Assembly: GCF_017811155.1 (NCBI RefSeq)
Contig: NZ_JACVCV010000002.1
Coordinates: 62,001 to 126,000 of the forward strand
Reading direction: 5' to 3'
Length of the DNA stretch: 64,000 nt
DNA from: Lunatimonas salinarum
GTDB lineage: Bacteria; Bacteroidota; Bacteroidia; Cytophagales; Cyclobacteriaceae
Positions 17,141 through 26,100 of the stretch are shown here, in pieces. The notes beneath the pieces were generated by a model that was not told where the DNA came from, made no database searches, and saw only the letters and a list, made by a program, of their open reading frames with translations. The translations under genes and the position numbers were made by a program. Numbering within the stretch: the first letter of the stretch is position 1; each line of letters starts with the position of its first letter.

Positions 17141-18670
17141 TCACTCACCCAATGCAGCAAAGCGCCACCTAGGATTGGCAGCCGGCACGTGAGCCTGTGC
17201 CACGATTTGCTCCACCTTTTGGACAAGGTCCGGATGTTCCTCCGCCAGATTTACCTGTTCCATGGGGTCTTTTTCCAAGTCAAAAAGCTGCCATTCGGAG
17301 GTTTCCTCCTGCATGTTCAACCGAAGTGCTTTCCATTTACCCATCCTGATGGCCATTTGGCCCCCATAGGATGGGAATTCCCAGTACAAATAGTCATGCT
17401 CGGGCTGTTTTTCTCCTTTGAGCACAGGGAAAAAGCTGACTCCGTCCGAGTCAAAGGTCTCCGTTACGCCTGCTATCTCTGCCAGTGTGGGCATGACATC
17501 GTAAAAAGCTGAGATGTGGTCACTCCTTGCCCCCTTTTGAATCACCTCTGGCCAGGAAGCGATCATGGGCACGCGAATTCCTCCTTCGTAGAGATACCCT
17601 TTACCAAAGCCCTGCTCTTCCCGAAAGGGCCCTGCACTGTTAAACCACGGTGAGTCTGTACCGCCATTAAAAGTCGGTCCATTGTCGGAGGTGAATATAA
17701 TCAGCGTATTGTCGTAAATACCCTGATCTTTTAGCTGCTGCACCAACTGCCCAACCTGCTCATCAAGATAACTGACCATAGCCGCATAGGTGGCCCTGGG
17801 GTAGCGGGCCGGAAAGTAGGAATTGTTCCCCAGATAGGGTTCTTCTTCACCAAATTTCTCCACATAGTAGTCAATCCACTTCCTTGGTACCTGCAGGGGT
17901 ACGTGGGGAATGGGCGAGGCCCAGTACAGAAAAAAAGGATCTTTCTGCTGCTTGGAGACAAAATCCGTGATGCGCTCAAACATTATATCCGGTGCGTAAT
18001 CAGTCAGAAAATAATCGGAATAGTTTTCCAACACATAGGGATCAGTCCCATCGGACAGTCTTTTATTTGGCGCGATGGTATCGTTTCTTAGGTAAACCCG
18101 ACGGTCGTTTTCCCAGAGATGGAGCGGATATAACGTATGCGCCTGTCGTTGGCAATTGTATCCGAAAAAGTAATCGAAGCCCTGTTTATTAGGGACACCT
18201 ACGGTATGTGGTGCACCCAGGCCCCACTTTCCGACGATAGCCGTAGTATATCCGGCTCCCTGAAGTAAAGTTCCCAGCGTGACCGTTCCTTCTGCAATCG
18301 GCCGCTGACCCTCCAAGGTCGAGTCTGCCAGCATGGCCAGATAATTCCATACGTCTCCCCGATCGGCCCACTCGTCATTGCCCCGCACCTGCGCCCTGCC
18401 ACTGTGCTGTCCCGTGAGCAGTACGGCCCTTGCAGGGGCACATACCGGAGAGCCGGAATAGTGTTGGGTAAACAACATACCGCCTGCGGCAAGCGCATCA
18501 ATATGAGGGGTTTCAATCTTTTGCTGTCCATAACACCCCAGATCTCCATATCCCAGGTCATCGGCCAATATATAGATGATATTTGGTGCACTATTGGATG
18601 GTTGCTTTTCTGCCGAACAAGCAACCAAAAGCAGGGCAATCATTGAAAGGCTAATATATCTGAGAGTCAT
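17141..18670 (-). CDS. secreted arylsulfatase (S1 family), lipoprotein
   Basis: 509 residues with a lipobox (LLVAC, Cys19). The formylglycine site is SPVCAPARAVLLTG; Cys77 in the CxPxR consensus is oxidised to formylglycine by a partner enzyme not seen in this window. Metal-binding DD (37-38) and LIIFTSDNGPTFNGGTDSPW further support the S1 fold. It removes sulfate esters from sugars in the periplasm or at the surface. It is the last gene of a minus-strand block with putative glycoside hydrolases, suggesting a sulfated polysaccharide as target, which is an inference. Confidence 0.92.
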   Translation of the reverse strand: MTLRYISLSMIALLLVACSAEKQPSNSAPNIIYILADDLGYGDLGCYGQQKIETPHIDALAAGGMLFTQHYSGSPVCAPARAVLLTGQHSGRAQVRGNDEWADRGDVWNYLAMLADSTLEGQRPIAEGTVTLGTLLQGAGYTTAIVGKWGLGAPHTVGVPNKQGFDYFFGYNCQRQAHTLYPLHLWENDRRVYLRNDTIAPNKRLSDGTDPYVLENYSDYFLTDYAPDIMFERITDFVSKQQKDPFFLYWASPIPHVPLQVPRKWIDYYVEKFGEEEPYLGNNSYFPARYPRATYAAMVSYLDEQVGQLVQQLKDQGIYDNTLIIFTSDNGPTFNGGTDSPWFNSAGPFREEQGFGKGYLYEGGIRVPMIASWPEVIQKGARSDHISAFYDVMPTLAEIAGVTETFDSDGVSFFPVLKGEKQPEHDYLYWEFPSYGGQMAIRMGKWKALRLNMQEETSEWQLFDLEKDPMEQVNLAEEHPDLVQKVEQIVAQAHVPAANPRWRFAALGE

Positions 18671-18752
18671 AAAATCGTTAGTTTTTTAAAGGCCGCTGGT
18701 TTTCCCGTAAAGAATAGATAGGCGGGTATACCATGCGGCTTAGTCAAAAGAT

Positions 18753-21233
18753 TCAGTCATAGGTAAACCAAGCTGTTGCCTCGCAATCGCTGTCTGATAC
18801 AAGCCTTACCCAACGAGCCTCCAAGCCCTTCGGAAACTCAAGTTGAATGGTTTCTCCCGGTGGTACGGTGATTTGTTTCCATGTAAGCCATGGCCCATGA
18901 CCAACAGGCTCGAACTGGATGCTGAATATAACCGGCGTGGTAGCCGAGTGCTTTAACTCCACCCTTTTATTATCGTAGAAACCAAACAAATAGGGATCGG
19001 AAGGAACTCCCTTTGCCACTCGCGTATTGACCCATGGCCCGCCACTGCCGGTGGGCTTGCCAAGCTTCCACAGGTCATCGATCACCCCTGCCCATACCGC
19101 AAGCTGCTTGTCTTTGGACCGGATCACATGAGGGTTCGAATCGGCCATGTCTGGATCCACACCGGAAATCACCAACATACCTCTGTACGATGCATAGTCG
19201 GTAACCAGCAAATCATGGGAGGCTACTGGCCGAATCTTCGCATAACCATCGGCATTCTCCGCCGGAAGCTCGTAGAATGTACCGTGGCAGTTAAACAAAT
19301 CCCGCTCCGTTGCCACTTCCCGGCAGATGCGCATCTGACCATTCATAGACCAACTGTCAAACTTCCTGTCCCCCAAAGGTAATCGCCAGCGACGGTTGCG
19401 GTCGTCCACCACCAACACAGACCCCTCCTCCACGGTGACCACCTGCTCCGGAATGGCGAACTTTGTGGTGATAAAGGACTCCATTTCCGGATCCTCCACA
19501 CGGTTAAGCTCCATCGAAGCGTCCAACTCATAATAGCCTGCCTCCACGAACTTCCCATCCTCCATACGCTTGGCGGCAAGGCCAAGTTTGCGTCGATTGT
19601 CTCCCAATCCATACAACAAGGCGCCCGATGCCGGTTGGTTGTCCACTTTGTTGATCCCTGCGAACAGGGCATCTTGTTGGGTTCCACGACTATCTTGGGT
19701 CACATAGGCGAGATGGGCGGTGGCTTTGGTGGCTGATTTGGGAATGATCCGCATCCACTCTGCCTGCTCGGCCGCACCAAACGTAATGGTCTCTGACGCG
19801 CCGGGTTGGATGTCCAAGCTTCGGTAGTCCTTCCATTCTCCTTTTCCTGAAGGGTCGATTTGTAAGGTAAACTGGGCTGGTTTGGCGCCCTGATTCTGAA
19901 TCCATAGGGTAATGTGATCCCAACCGGTGAAAAGCACAGGTTCGGAGGACATCCCAGCACCTACGTCTTCGTTTAGCCAAACCGCGGCGTTGGCGGTAGC
20001 GGGTCCAAACCGGTCGAGCATACCCGACTCAACAAACCATAGATTGGAATTGGATTGCCCGGGACCTTCCAGGCTGCCCTTTGCGCGGCGTTTGTTCAGG
20101 AATTCCTTGTTCGCAGAGTCGTCAGCACCGAATACCACCCGGTCCTGCCAACGGGCAAAATCCCCGATCACTTTCAGATAGGCTGACCGTGGACGGATAC
20201 CGGAAGTGCTTGCCTGTGAAAAATCCGAAGGAAAACTCCAGAACATCCCGTGCATAGTCATCAAGTAGTCGGGCTTATCCTCCGTACCTACGTCCCGTAT
20301 GCGGGGCCATTCGGTATTCCATCCATGGGCGCCATCGTAGCTATGGCTGGCTTTGGGTAGCCGGAAAAATTGCCAACCTGCATCCGCAGCCCGTACGCCC
20401 AGTAAAACCGACTTATGATCCCATCCCGTAGCCCAAATCGGGTCGGTATCGGGATTTTTATTGCCATGAATGCCTCCCGGTCCGGTCACCTCTACAAACT
20501 GGTTTCGGCGTACCATGTGCCATTCATTCCCATCCCACTCATACAGCGAGCCTGCTTCTATGTCAAATTCTTCCAGCGCCCATTGACCGGATTCACCGTT
20601 ATTGGAATAAACCATGACCCCCTGCCCGGAATAAAGGCCCTTGCCATGGGCTCCGAGTAATAATTTTGTATCCAAAGGCTCCCCGGGTGGCCGGGTCACA
20701 TTGCCGTCCACATAGAGGGTGTTGACTTCCAGCGTATGTACGTCCACTTCGTAAAATCCTTCCTCCATGGTACCATAATAGATCTTTCCGCTCGGGTCGG
20801 AAAGGTGGCGGGCGTTTCCGGTATGCCTGCCGGGCATTTGTTCGTAAGGTATCACCCGCACCTCTCGGGATTGGGAGATGGCATAAGGACCTATAAACAA
20901 TTGCTGACTTTCGGCGTGAATCATACGGTTGGCAGAGGTACCTCCAATGCTTTCCGGTCGCACAATCTGCTGTAGATCGGGGGTGATCTCATAGAGTTTA
21001 TCCGAAGACCCATAGGGCAAATGCGGGCCATAGGTAATCACCCAAAGCCGGTCCGCCCAAGGCACCACAGCGCCCGTGCCACACTCGGATTCTTCGTTGT
21101 AATAAGCCAAATGGGGGTAAACCCCACTGAAATTCGGGTAGCTGGACGCTAGGTCAGAGGTGGATGAAGGGGCAGAACAGCCTGCCAACAGGATTAGGAT
21201 AATCGCGGGAAATAGGAAATTGATCTTGTACAT
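18753..21233 (-). CDS. unknown secreted lipoprotein with two related beta-sandwich modules
   Basis: 826 residues, lipobox LLAGC (Cys19). Residues about 40-400 have regular strand-rich repeats suggesting a beta-propeller (LWVITYGPHLPYG, IYYGTMEEGFYEV). Residues 430-511 and 745-825 resemble each other: EPVLFTGWDHITLWIQ against DPYLFGFYDNKRVELK, and AEWMRIIPKSATKATAHLAY against ARWVRLVSDSDCEATAWFTY. They may be ligand-binding modules. I do not recognise a named family. Its position between a sulfatase and a putative hydrolase suggests a role in glycan breakdown or binding. Confidence 0.8.
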   Translation of the reverse strand: MYKINFLFPAIILILLAGCSAPSSTSDLASSYPNFSGVYPHLAYYNEESECGTGAVVPWADRLWVITYGPHLPYGSSDKLYEITPDLQQIVRPESIGGTSANRMIHAESQQLFIGPYAISQSREVRVIPYEQMPGRHTGNARHLSDPSGKIYYGTMEEGFYEVDVHTLEVNTLYVDGNVTRPPGEPLDTKLLLGAHGKGLYSGQGVMVYSNNGESGQWALEEFDIEAGSLYEWDGNEWHMVRRNQFVEVTGPGGIHGNKNPDTDPIWATGWDHKSVLLGVRAADAGWQFFRLPKASHSYDGAHGWNTEWPRIRDVGTEDKPDYLMTMHGMFWSFPSDFSQASTSGIRPRSAYLKVIGDFARWQDRVVFGADDSANKEFLNKRRAKGSLEGPGQSNSNLWFVESGMLDRFGPATANAAVWLNEDVGAGMSSEPVLFTGWDHITLWIQNQGAKPAQFTLQIDPSGKGEWKDYRSLDIQPGASETITFGAAEQAEWMRIIPKSATKATAHLAYVTQDSRGTQQDALFAGINKVDNQPASGALLYGLGDNRRKLGLAAKRMEDGKFVEAGYYELDASMELNRVEDPEMESFITTKFAIPEQVVTVEEGSVLVVDDRNRRWRLPLGDRKFDSWSMNGQMRICREVATERDLFNCHGTFYELPAENADGYAKIRPVASHDLLVTDYASYRGMLVISGVDPDMADSNPHVIRSKDKQLAVWAGVIDDLWKLGKPTGSGGPWVNTRVAKGVPSDPYLFGFYDNKRVELKHSATTPVIFSIQFEPVGHGPWLTWKQITVPPGETIQLEFPKGLEARWVRLVSDSDCEATAWFTYD

Positions 21234-21248
21234 AAGGAAAATGCTTCA

Positions 21249-21263
21249 CTAGCCAGTGGCTAG
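21249..21263. promoter_or_regulatory. 15-bp palindrome upstream of the 826-aa lipoprotein gene
   Basis: CTAGCCA-G-TGGCTAG, a perfect 7-bp dyad 16 bases before the start codon of the 826-residue lipoprotein gene. It may be an operator; no other copy was noticed. Confidence 0.35.
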
Positions 21264-21389
21264 CAAAGCGATTGTTCGATTTTTTTTCTTTCTGTCTAAA
21301 TCTAGAACTTATCCCATGTATTCACAATTTCCCGCTGCTATTTTTCCGGTTCAGGTTGGAAATTTTACCATCTATGGTCTGTATCCGCC

Positions 21390-23756
21390 CTACTCCTTTA
21401 GCAACCAAACATCCGAAATCTTGGAATGCTGCCTCCAGTTGAGGTGGGACTCCTCGGGCTCGTCAAAGGATACCTCCAGATGGCCCTTACGGGAAAGCTC
21501 CAACGGGACAATCCACTCTTTAAAGGTGTTGGGGTCTTTGGAATAGGTGACGGGAGAAAGCCTCCTGCCATCTACCCGCAACAGTGCCTCCCCGGAACCG
21601 AAGACCCGGATCTTGTACCTTGCCCCCGGGTCCAGGTTTTCGTAGTGTAGTTTGGGAGTCTTCTGAAACAACTGGGTAGACAAACGTTCCCGGCTGAAAC
21701 CATTGTCCCACCAAGCCACATCGGTGGCGTCAAAGGAAACGGTCTGTACGCGAGGTCCCTTGGACACATGGGAAATATCGTCGTAAAAGCTACCCGGACC
21801 GGGGTTTTCCCAGGTGGCAATTCTCGTGAGGTGGGCCAACCGCTCCTCCTCATTCTTCATATTCAATAGTATGGCAGCTTGATCTGCCAGCCACCATCGG
21901 TTATTCAACGGATAGTCGAGAAAATCCAGCATCGCTCCACGTTCATAGCCCCTTGCTTGGTACTTGGGCACACTGGATTGCAACCCTATGCTTTGAAACA
22001 ACTCCTCAAACAACTCCACGATACGCGCCCGCAGGTCCACGTTGATGGGCTGGGTATCGGCGCGGTTGATGATTTCCAAGGCCGTCTCCAGGCGCTGTCT
22101 GCTGTCGAATCCCGATGGATCAAGCAGTACGGCGTTGGCGGCTTTTTCCAAGCCTTGCTCATACATTAACCGGCGGCGGGTGTAGGCGTCGTAGTAAGCC
22201 CTGACCAAAAACATCTGCCAGCGCCAGTTGTCGCGGGTCAATTCCGGGTATGCTGCTTCAAGCTTTTTCCAGAAGTGAAGGGTCGCTTCCACCCCACCGT
22301 TGCCGGCGAGTGGCCCGTCCCAATTTTTCTCCAGCGCAAAAATCCCGTTGGCTGCATCTTCGGCCAATGCTGACCCAAAAAAGAAGCGGGCATACTCCTC
22401 CATGATTTGGGTGACGTCCATTTCCGGATCCCAACCCCGCATGCTCCAGACTACCTTGTTCACATTGTCTGTGCTTCCATCCGAATACGCCACAAAACCG
22501 TCGGTGAAGGGGGCATAGGTTTCATGGATTTTGGCATAATAAAAGGGCTCCGGATTGATGGGTTCACGCCCTAAGGTCAACGCAAAGGCCTGGTCCCAAT
22601 TGGGTGTCGGAAACTCGCAGCGCACGGTATGGGTGATATCGGGGTATTGCCGGTGCCGATAGCGGCTAGGCAGCCGAAACCGTGTCTCCGCTATGGGTGG
22701 GCTACTGGGTCCGGACACCACACCCATCAGCCAGTCCGGCTGCTGGGTTTCCAGGTAGTTGTAGAAGTAATCCACCTGCTCCACACTGAAGCCCTGAAGA
22801 GATATCCACATTCCTGCGTTGGGATGATAGGTTGTCAGCCGCTCGTGCAGGTCTTTTAGAAAGGGCATAACCTCATGGGGATGATTATGTCCTGGATCAC
22901 CCCCTGGAAAGAAAATATGGTCAATATGAGGGGTTTCCCGGTAGAACGCCTCGTGTTTCATCAAGGCTTCCGCTCGTTTCTCTGGATCTATCAGGTCAAT
23001 GGTAACCGGCGTCCATGCCCAAAAATCAATTCCATATTTGTGACAGATTTCGCTGATCCGCTGATTCATCTCGAGGGGAGGCGTCTTCATGTGGACGCTA
23101 AGGGTAGCATCCTCCTTGTCGATGATGGGAATGGTTTCCACCGCATTGGTACCAAAAATCGCCAATTCCCGGATGTATTGCTCGTATTGCTCGGGTGACC
23201 AGGCGTCGTAGGTATTGGCTGTATTTCGATAGCCCAATTGATGCCCCCGTATCGGATAGGCCGGTGCTGTAGCAACGTCCACTGGCAGTGCCAATGACAG
23301 GTGATCCCGCTCCATGTGTAGATTCCGCAATAACCACCCGGCACCAAATAAGGCTCCGCGTGCGCCATTAGTCAATATCCAGATGACTGGCCTGCTCTCT
23401 CCCGCATCAGCATAGACCTGGTATCCTTCTGCCCCGAGTTCCGTCAACTTGCTCTTGGAAGGCACCGAATACCCTGCCAGAGAGGTGTCACGCGAATGTG
23501 CGATTGCGATAATGGAGGATGGTGTACTGCCTCCGTTGGTATTTACCTCCGGCAAGAAAATGCCCGTCCGCTTTTGGATTTCTTCCTGCACCATGCGCAG
23601 GATGGTCTCGCGTTGGGGTGAAGGTAAGTTACTTGAGACCGCAATGCGGGATTCGGCAAGGTCTACAGGGAGTTGTTGGGCTACGAGAAAACCGGTGGGC
23701 AAAATAAACAGCCCGAGGCAAAGTAAGAAGGTGGCGTACCGTAAGGTTGAGATCAT
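21390..23756 (-). CDS. putative secreted glycoside hydrolase with alpha-glucuronidase-like N-terminal domain
   Basis: 788 residues with a signal peptide (to about residue 26). Residues 27-165 form the alpha/beta domain found before the catalytic barrel of GH67/GH20-type enzymes (ESRIAVSSNLPSPQRETIL, GARGALFGAGWLLRNLHM). The TIM-barrel-like region follows (YPIRGHQLGYRNTANTYDAW, FFPGGDPGHNHP). The C-terminal ~100 residues look like a galactose-binding fold. I cannot place it in one CAZy family; candidate acids are in IPIIDKEDA and MKHEAFYRE. Likely periplasmic. Confidence 0.75.
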   Translation of the reverse strand: MISTLRYATFLLCLGLFILPTGFLVAQQLPVDLAESRIAVSSNLPSPQRETILRMVQEEIQKRTGIFLPEVNTNGGSTPSSIIAIAHSRDTSLAGYSVPSKSKLTELGAEGYQVYADAGESRPVIWILTNGARGALFGAGWLLRNLHMERDHLSLALPVDVATAPAYPIRGHQLGYRNTANTYDAWSPEQYEQYIRELAIFGTNAVETIPIIDKEDATLSVHMKTPPLEMNQRISEICHKYGIDFWAWTPVTIDLIDPEKRAEALMKHEAFYRETPHIDHIFFPGGDPGHNHPHEVMPFLKDLHERLTTYHPNAGMWISLQGFSVEQVDYFYNYLETQQPDWLMGVVSGPSSPPIAETRFRLPSRYRHRQYPDITHTVRCEFPTPNWDQAFALTLGREPINPEPFYYAKIHETYAPFTDGFVAYSDGSTDNVNKVVWSMRGWDPEMDVTQIMEEYARFFFGSALAEDAANGIFALEKNWDGPLAGNGGVEATLHFWKKLEAAYPELTRDNWRWQMFLVRAYYDAYTRRRLMYEQGLEKAANAVLLDPSGFDSRQRLETALEIINRADTQPINVDLRARIVELFEELFQSIGLQSSVPKYQARGYERGAMLDFLDYPLNNRWWLADQAAILLNMKNEEERLAHLTRIATWENPGPGSFYDDISHVSKGPRVQTVSFDATDVAWWDNGFSRERLSTQLFQKTPKLHYENLDPGARYKIRVFGSGEALLRVDGRRLSPVTYSKDPNTFKEWIVPLELSRKGHLEVSFDEPEESHLNWRQHSKISDVWLLKE

Positions 23757-23960
23757 CTGGGTGTAGTTTGCGTACTAGCACCCCAAGCTACACCAACCAT
23801 TCGGACAAAAGTTTCTCTTAAAATTTCGAGCAGCTTTCCAAATGGCTGTTTTGGCTTGGGGGTTTGGGATAATACATTCCACAAGCCAAAAAAGACTATC
23901 TGTATCGATCAAACCGGCCAAACAGTAGCCGGAGCAACAGCCTTACAGGATCGTTTTACC

Positions 23961-26090
23961 TTATTTTTCCATCTCCCGCACAATCGCGTCAAAGGCTGCC
24001 AATTTTGCATCATCCAACTTGGCGAGCTGTTTCCACTCCTCCGACCCATATACGCCAGCTTGGGTATAATCAAATGGCTTAAAACCAATCTTACGGGCAA
24101 CGGAGAGGGATTTCAACCGGAAATCACGGTTTTCCGCGTCCACAAATCCTGGATCTGCCAGGATAGAGTTTTTATCCTTGTGCTTTTTCCATTCCCGGAA
24201 AGGCATATTTTGAAACAACGGCTCCCTCGTACGGGTATCCCAATAGCAGTTGTTCTCCATCCTGATGTCAGCATCCTTTACGTTGCCCAAAAGCATGTCA
24301 CCACTAGATGCGTACACGATGTTATGGACAAAGTCAAAGGAACGGTGCTTTTCTACACGTGTAAACTGCAATTGTCCCTTGAGATTAAAGGCAAAAATAT
24401 TGTTCCGTATCGTGTTTTCCTTTCCGTAGTGCTGATGAAAGCCAGAGTTCTTGCAGTCATATAGCAGGTTGTTCTCCATGGTAACGTGGGTGGCTCCCTC
24501 GTCGGTGTACAGGCCCCAGCCTCCATAGGTAGCCGAGTAAACGTGGTGGATAACATTATGGTGCACATGGGTACCAAAGGCCTCGGATAAAATGTAGACT
24601 CCACCCATATCCGAAAGCTCCCCCCATCCCAGGTGATGGATATGATTGTAAGCGATAACGTTGCCCGTAGCGGGACTTTTCAGGTGATCTTCTCGCCATC
24701 TCGAAAGACCGTGTTTATCCGGCACGTTGGTTGCCACCTTGGTAGCTTCGTAACCCCACATCCATCCCACCGAAATGCCCGAATACCTAAAATCCGCAAT
24801 CTCGTTGTGGGAGATTTCGTTATCGCGGGCATGGAAAACGATCACTCCCACCGCACTGGGAAACAAATGGCCGCCGTCACGTATGATGCTGTTATGAACC
24901 AAATTGTTGGCCGATACCTCTTTGTCCTCCTCATGATAGAGGAAATCACCGATCTTCACCCCGCCCGCTCCCAAGTCGTGCAAATAAGAGCTTTTGATTT
25001 TGCTATTGGTAACTTGTCTTCTAAACCAAACACCATACAAGCCTGTATGTGCGATCTCACAGTTTTCAAATACGATGTGATCCGCATAATCCACCATGAT
25101 ACTTGCCTCCAAGGGCGCAGCTGCCTGCAACGGATCATCGCCCTGCTTGGGCAATTGGTATCCCGCTACTTTAAAGCGGATATTCTTGAAGATTTTGTTC
25201 TTGACCGGGTTTGACTTATCCCCCCTAATGATCATGAATTTGTCCGTGATGGGCACATAAGCCGACAAAGACGCAAGCTCATCCCCTTCTCTGGGAATGT
25301 AATACACGTAGCGGTCTTCCTTTACCAACCATTCCCCCGGTGCATCCAACGCTACCGGTATGTTTTCGATTCTGTACTTGGTTATGCCATCGAGCTGATT
25401 CCAGGGCTGCATGCCCTTCCCCCGAATGTATACCGCAGACGAATCGGGATCAAAATGGTCGATGTACTTGCGCGTAACATCCCATTTGTGATAGAACGTG
25501 ATCACCGCATTTTTGATATTAACAGGACTCTCCTCTTGCAAAAAGCCTGCATCCCCGGGATCTAGGGAGATTTTTTGAATGGCAAATTCCGGCAAACGAT
25601 CCCGCCCCCTGTCCACTATCGTTTCTTCCACTGCCTTCACTTGGAAAAACCCCGTATTGGGCATTCTGGCACGGATGGCCCGCTCACCATTTACAAAAAG
25701 TTGCTCAAAGCCAGCTCTGCCGTGATAGGGCAAAGGGACAGGTGCCCTCCACAACCTGTCGCTAACCCTTTCCCAACCGGAAATGGAAACCCCTCCATAA
25801 AAGGTAACCCGATCGTCCATCCCCTCAAACACGATCGGTGTCGCATCGGCGGATGTGAGCTCCAAGGGCTTTGTCAAATGGTAATCCCCAGGTGCTATCT
25901 TCACATAGACCGTATCGGAGGTTTGCAGCTTCCGGATCAAATCCCGAGCTCCCGTCAAGGACAATAGAGGCGCTTCCTGTGTACCGGGATTGGTATCCAA
26001 TCCATTCGGCGCAAGGTATAGGGTGGTTGGTTCAGACAATGCTGAAAACCAGAACCCAAGAATATATAAAAACAGCGTAGCAGGTATCAT
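23961..26090 (-). CDS. secreted right-handed beta-helix protein, GH141/GH120-like
   Basis: 709 residues with a signal peptide. The start TLYLAPNGLDTNPGTQEAP and the following FEQLFVNGERAIRARMPN are typical of beta-helix glycoside hydrolases of the GH120/GH141 kind (xylosidases, fucosidases). The middle has repeated helix rungs (IVFENCEIAHTGLYGVWFRR, NVIAYNHIHHLGWGELSDMG, HVTMENNLLYDCKNSGFH). It lies 10 bp after the upstream gene of the same strand, so likely one transcript. A polysaccharide lyase is the other reading of the same fold. Confidence 0.75.
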   Translation of the reverse strand: MIPATLFLYILGFWFSALSEPTTLYLAPNGLDTNPGTQEAPLLSLTGARDLIRKLQTSDTVYVKIAPGDYHLTKPLELTSADATPIVFEGMDDRVTFYGGVSISGWERVSDRLWRAPVPLPYHGRAGFEQLFVNGERAIRARMPNTGFFQVKAVEETIVDRGRDRLPEFAIQKISLDPGDAGFLQEESPVNIKNAVITFYHKWDVTRKYIDHFDPDSSAVYIRGKGMQPWNQLDGITKYRIENIPVALDAPGEWLVKEDRYVYYIPREGDELASLSAYVPITDKFMIIRGDKSNPVKNKIFKNIRFKVAGYQLPKQGDDPLQAAAPLEASIMVDYADHIVFENCEIAHTGLYGVWFRRQVTNSKIKSSYLHDLGAGGVKIGDFLYHEEDKEVSANNLVHNSIIRDGGHLFPSAVGVIVFHARDNEISHNEIADFRYSGISVGWMWGYEATKVATNVPDKHGLSRWREDHLKSPATGNVIAYNHIHHLGWGELSDMGGVYILSEAFGTHVHHNVIHHVYSATYGGWGLYTDEGATHVTMENNLLYDCKNSGFHQHYGKENTIRNNIFAFNLKGQLQFTRVEKHRSFDFVHNIVYASSGDMLLGNVKDADIRMENNCYWDTRTREPLFQNMPFREWKKHKDKNSILADPGFVDAENRDFRLKSLSVARKIGFKPFDYTQAGVYGSEEWKQLAKLDDAKLAAFDAIVREMEK

Positions 26091-26100
26091 ATTTATAGTT

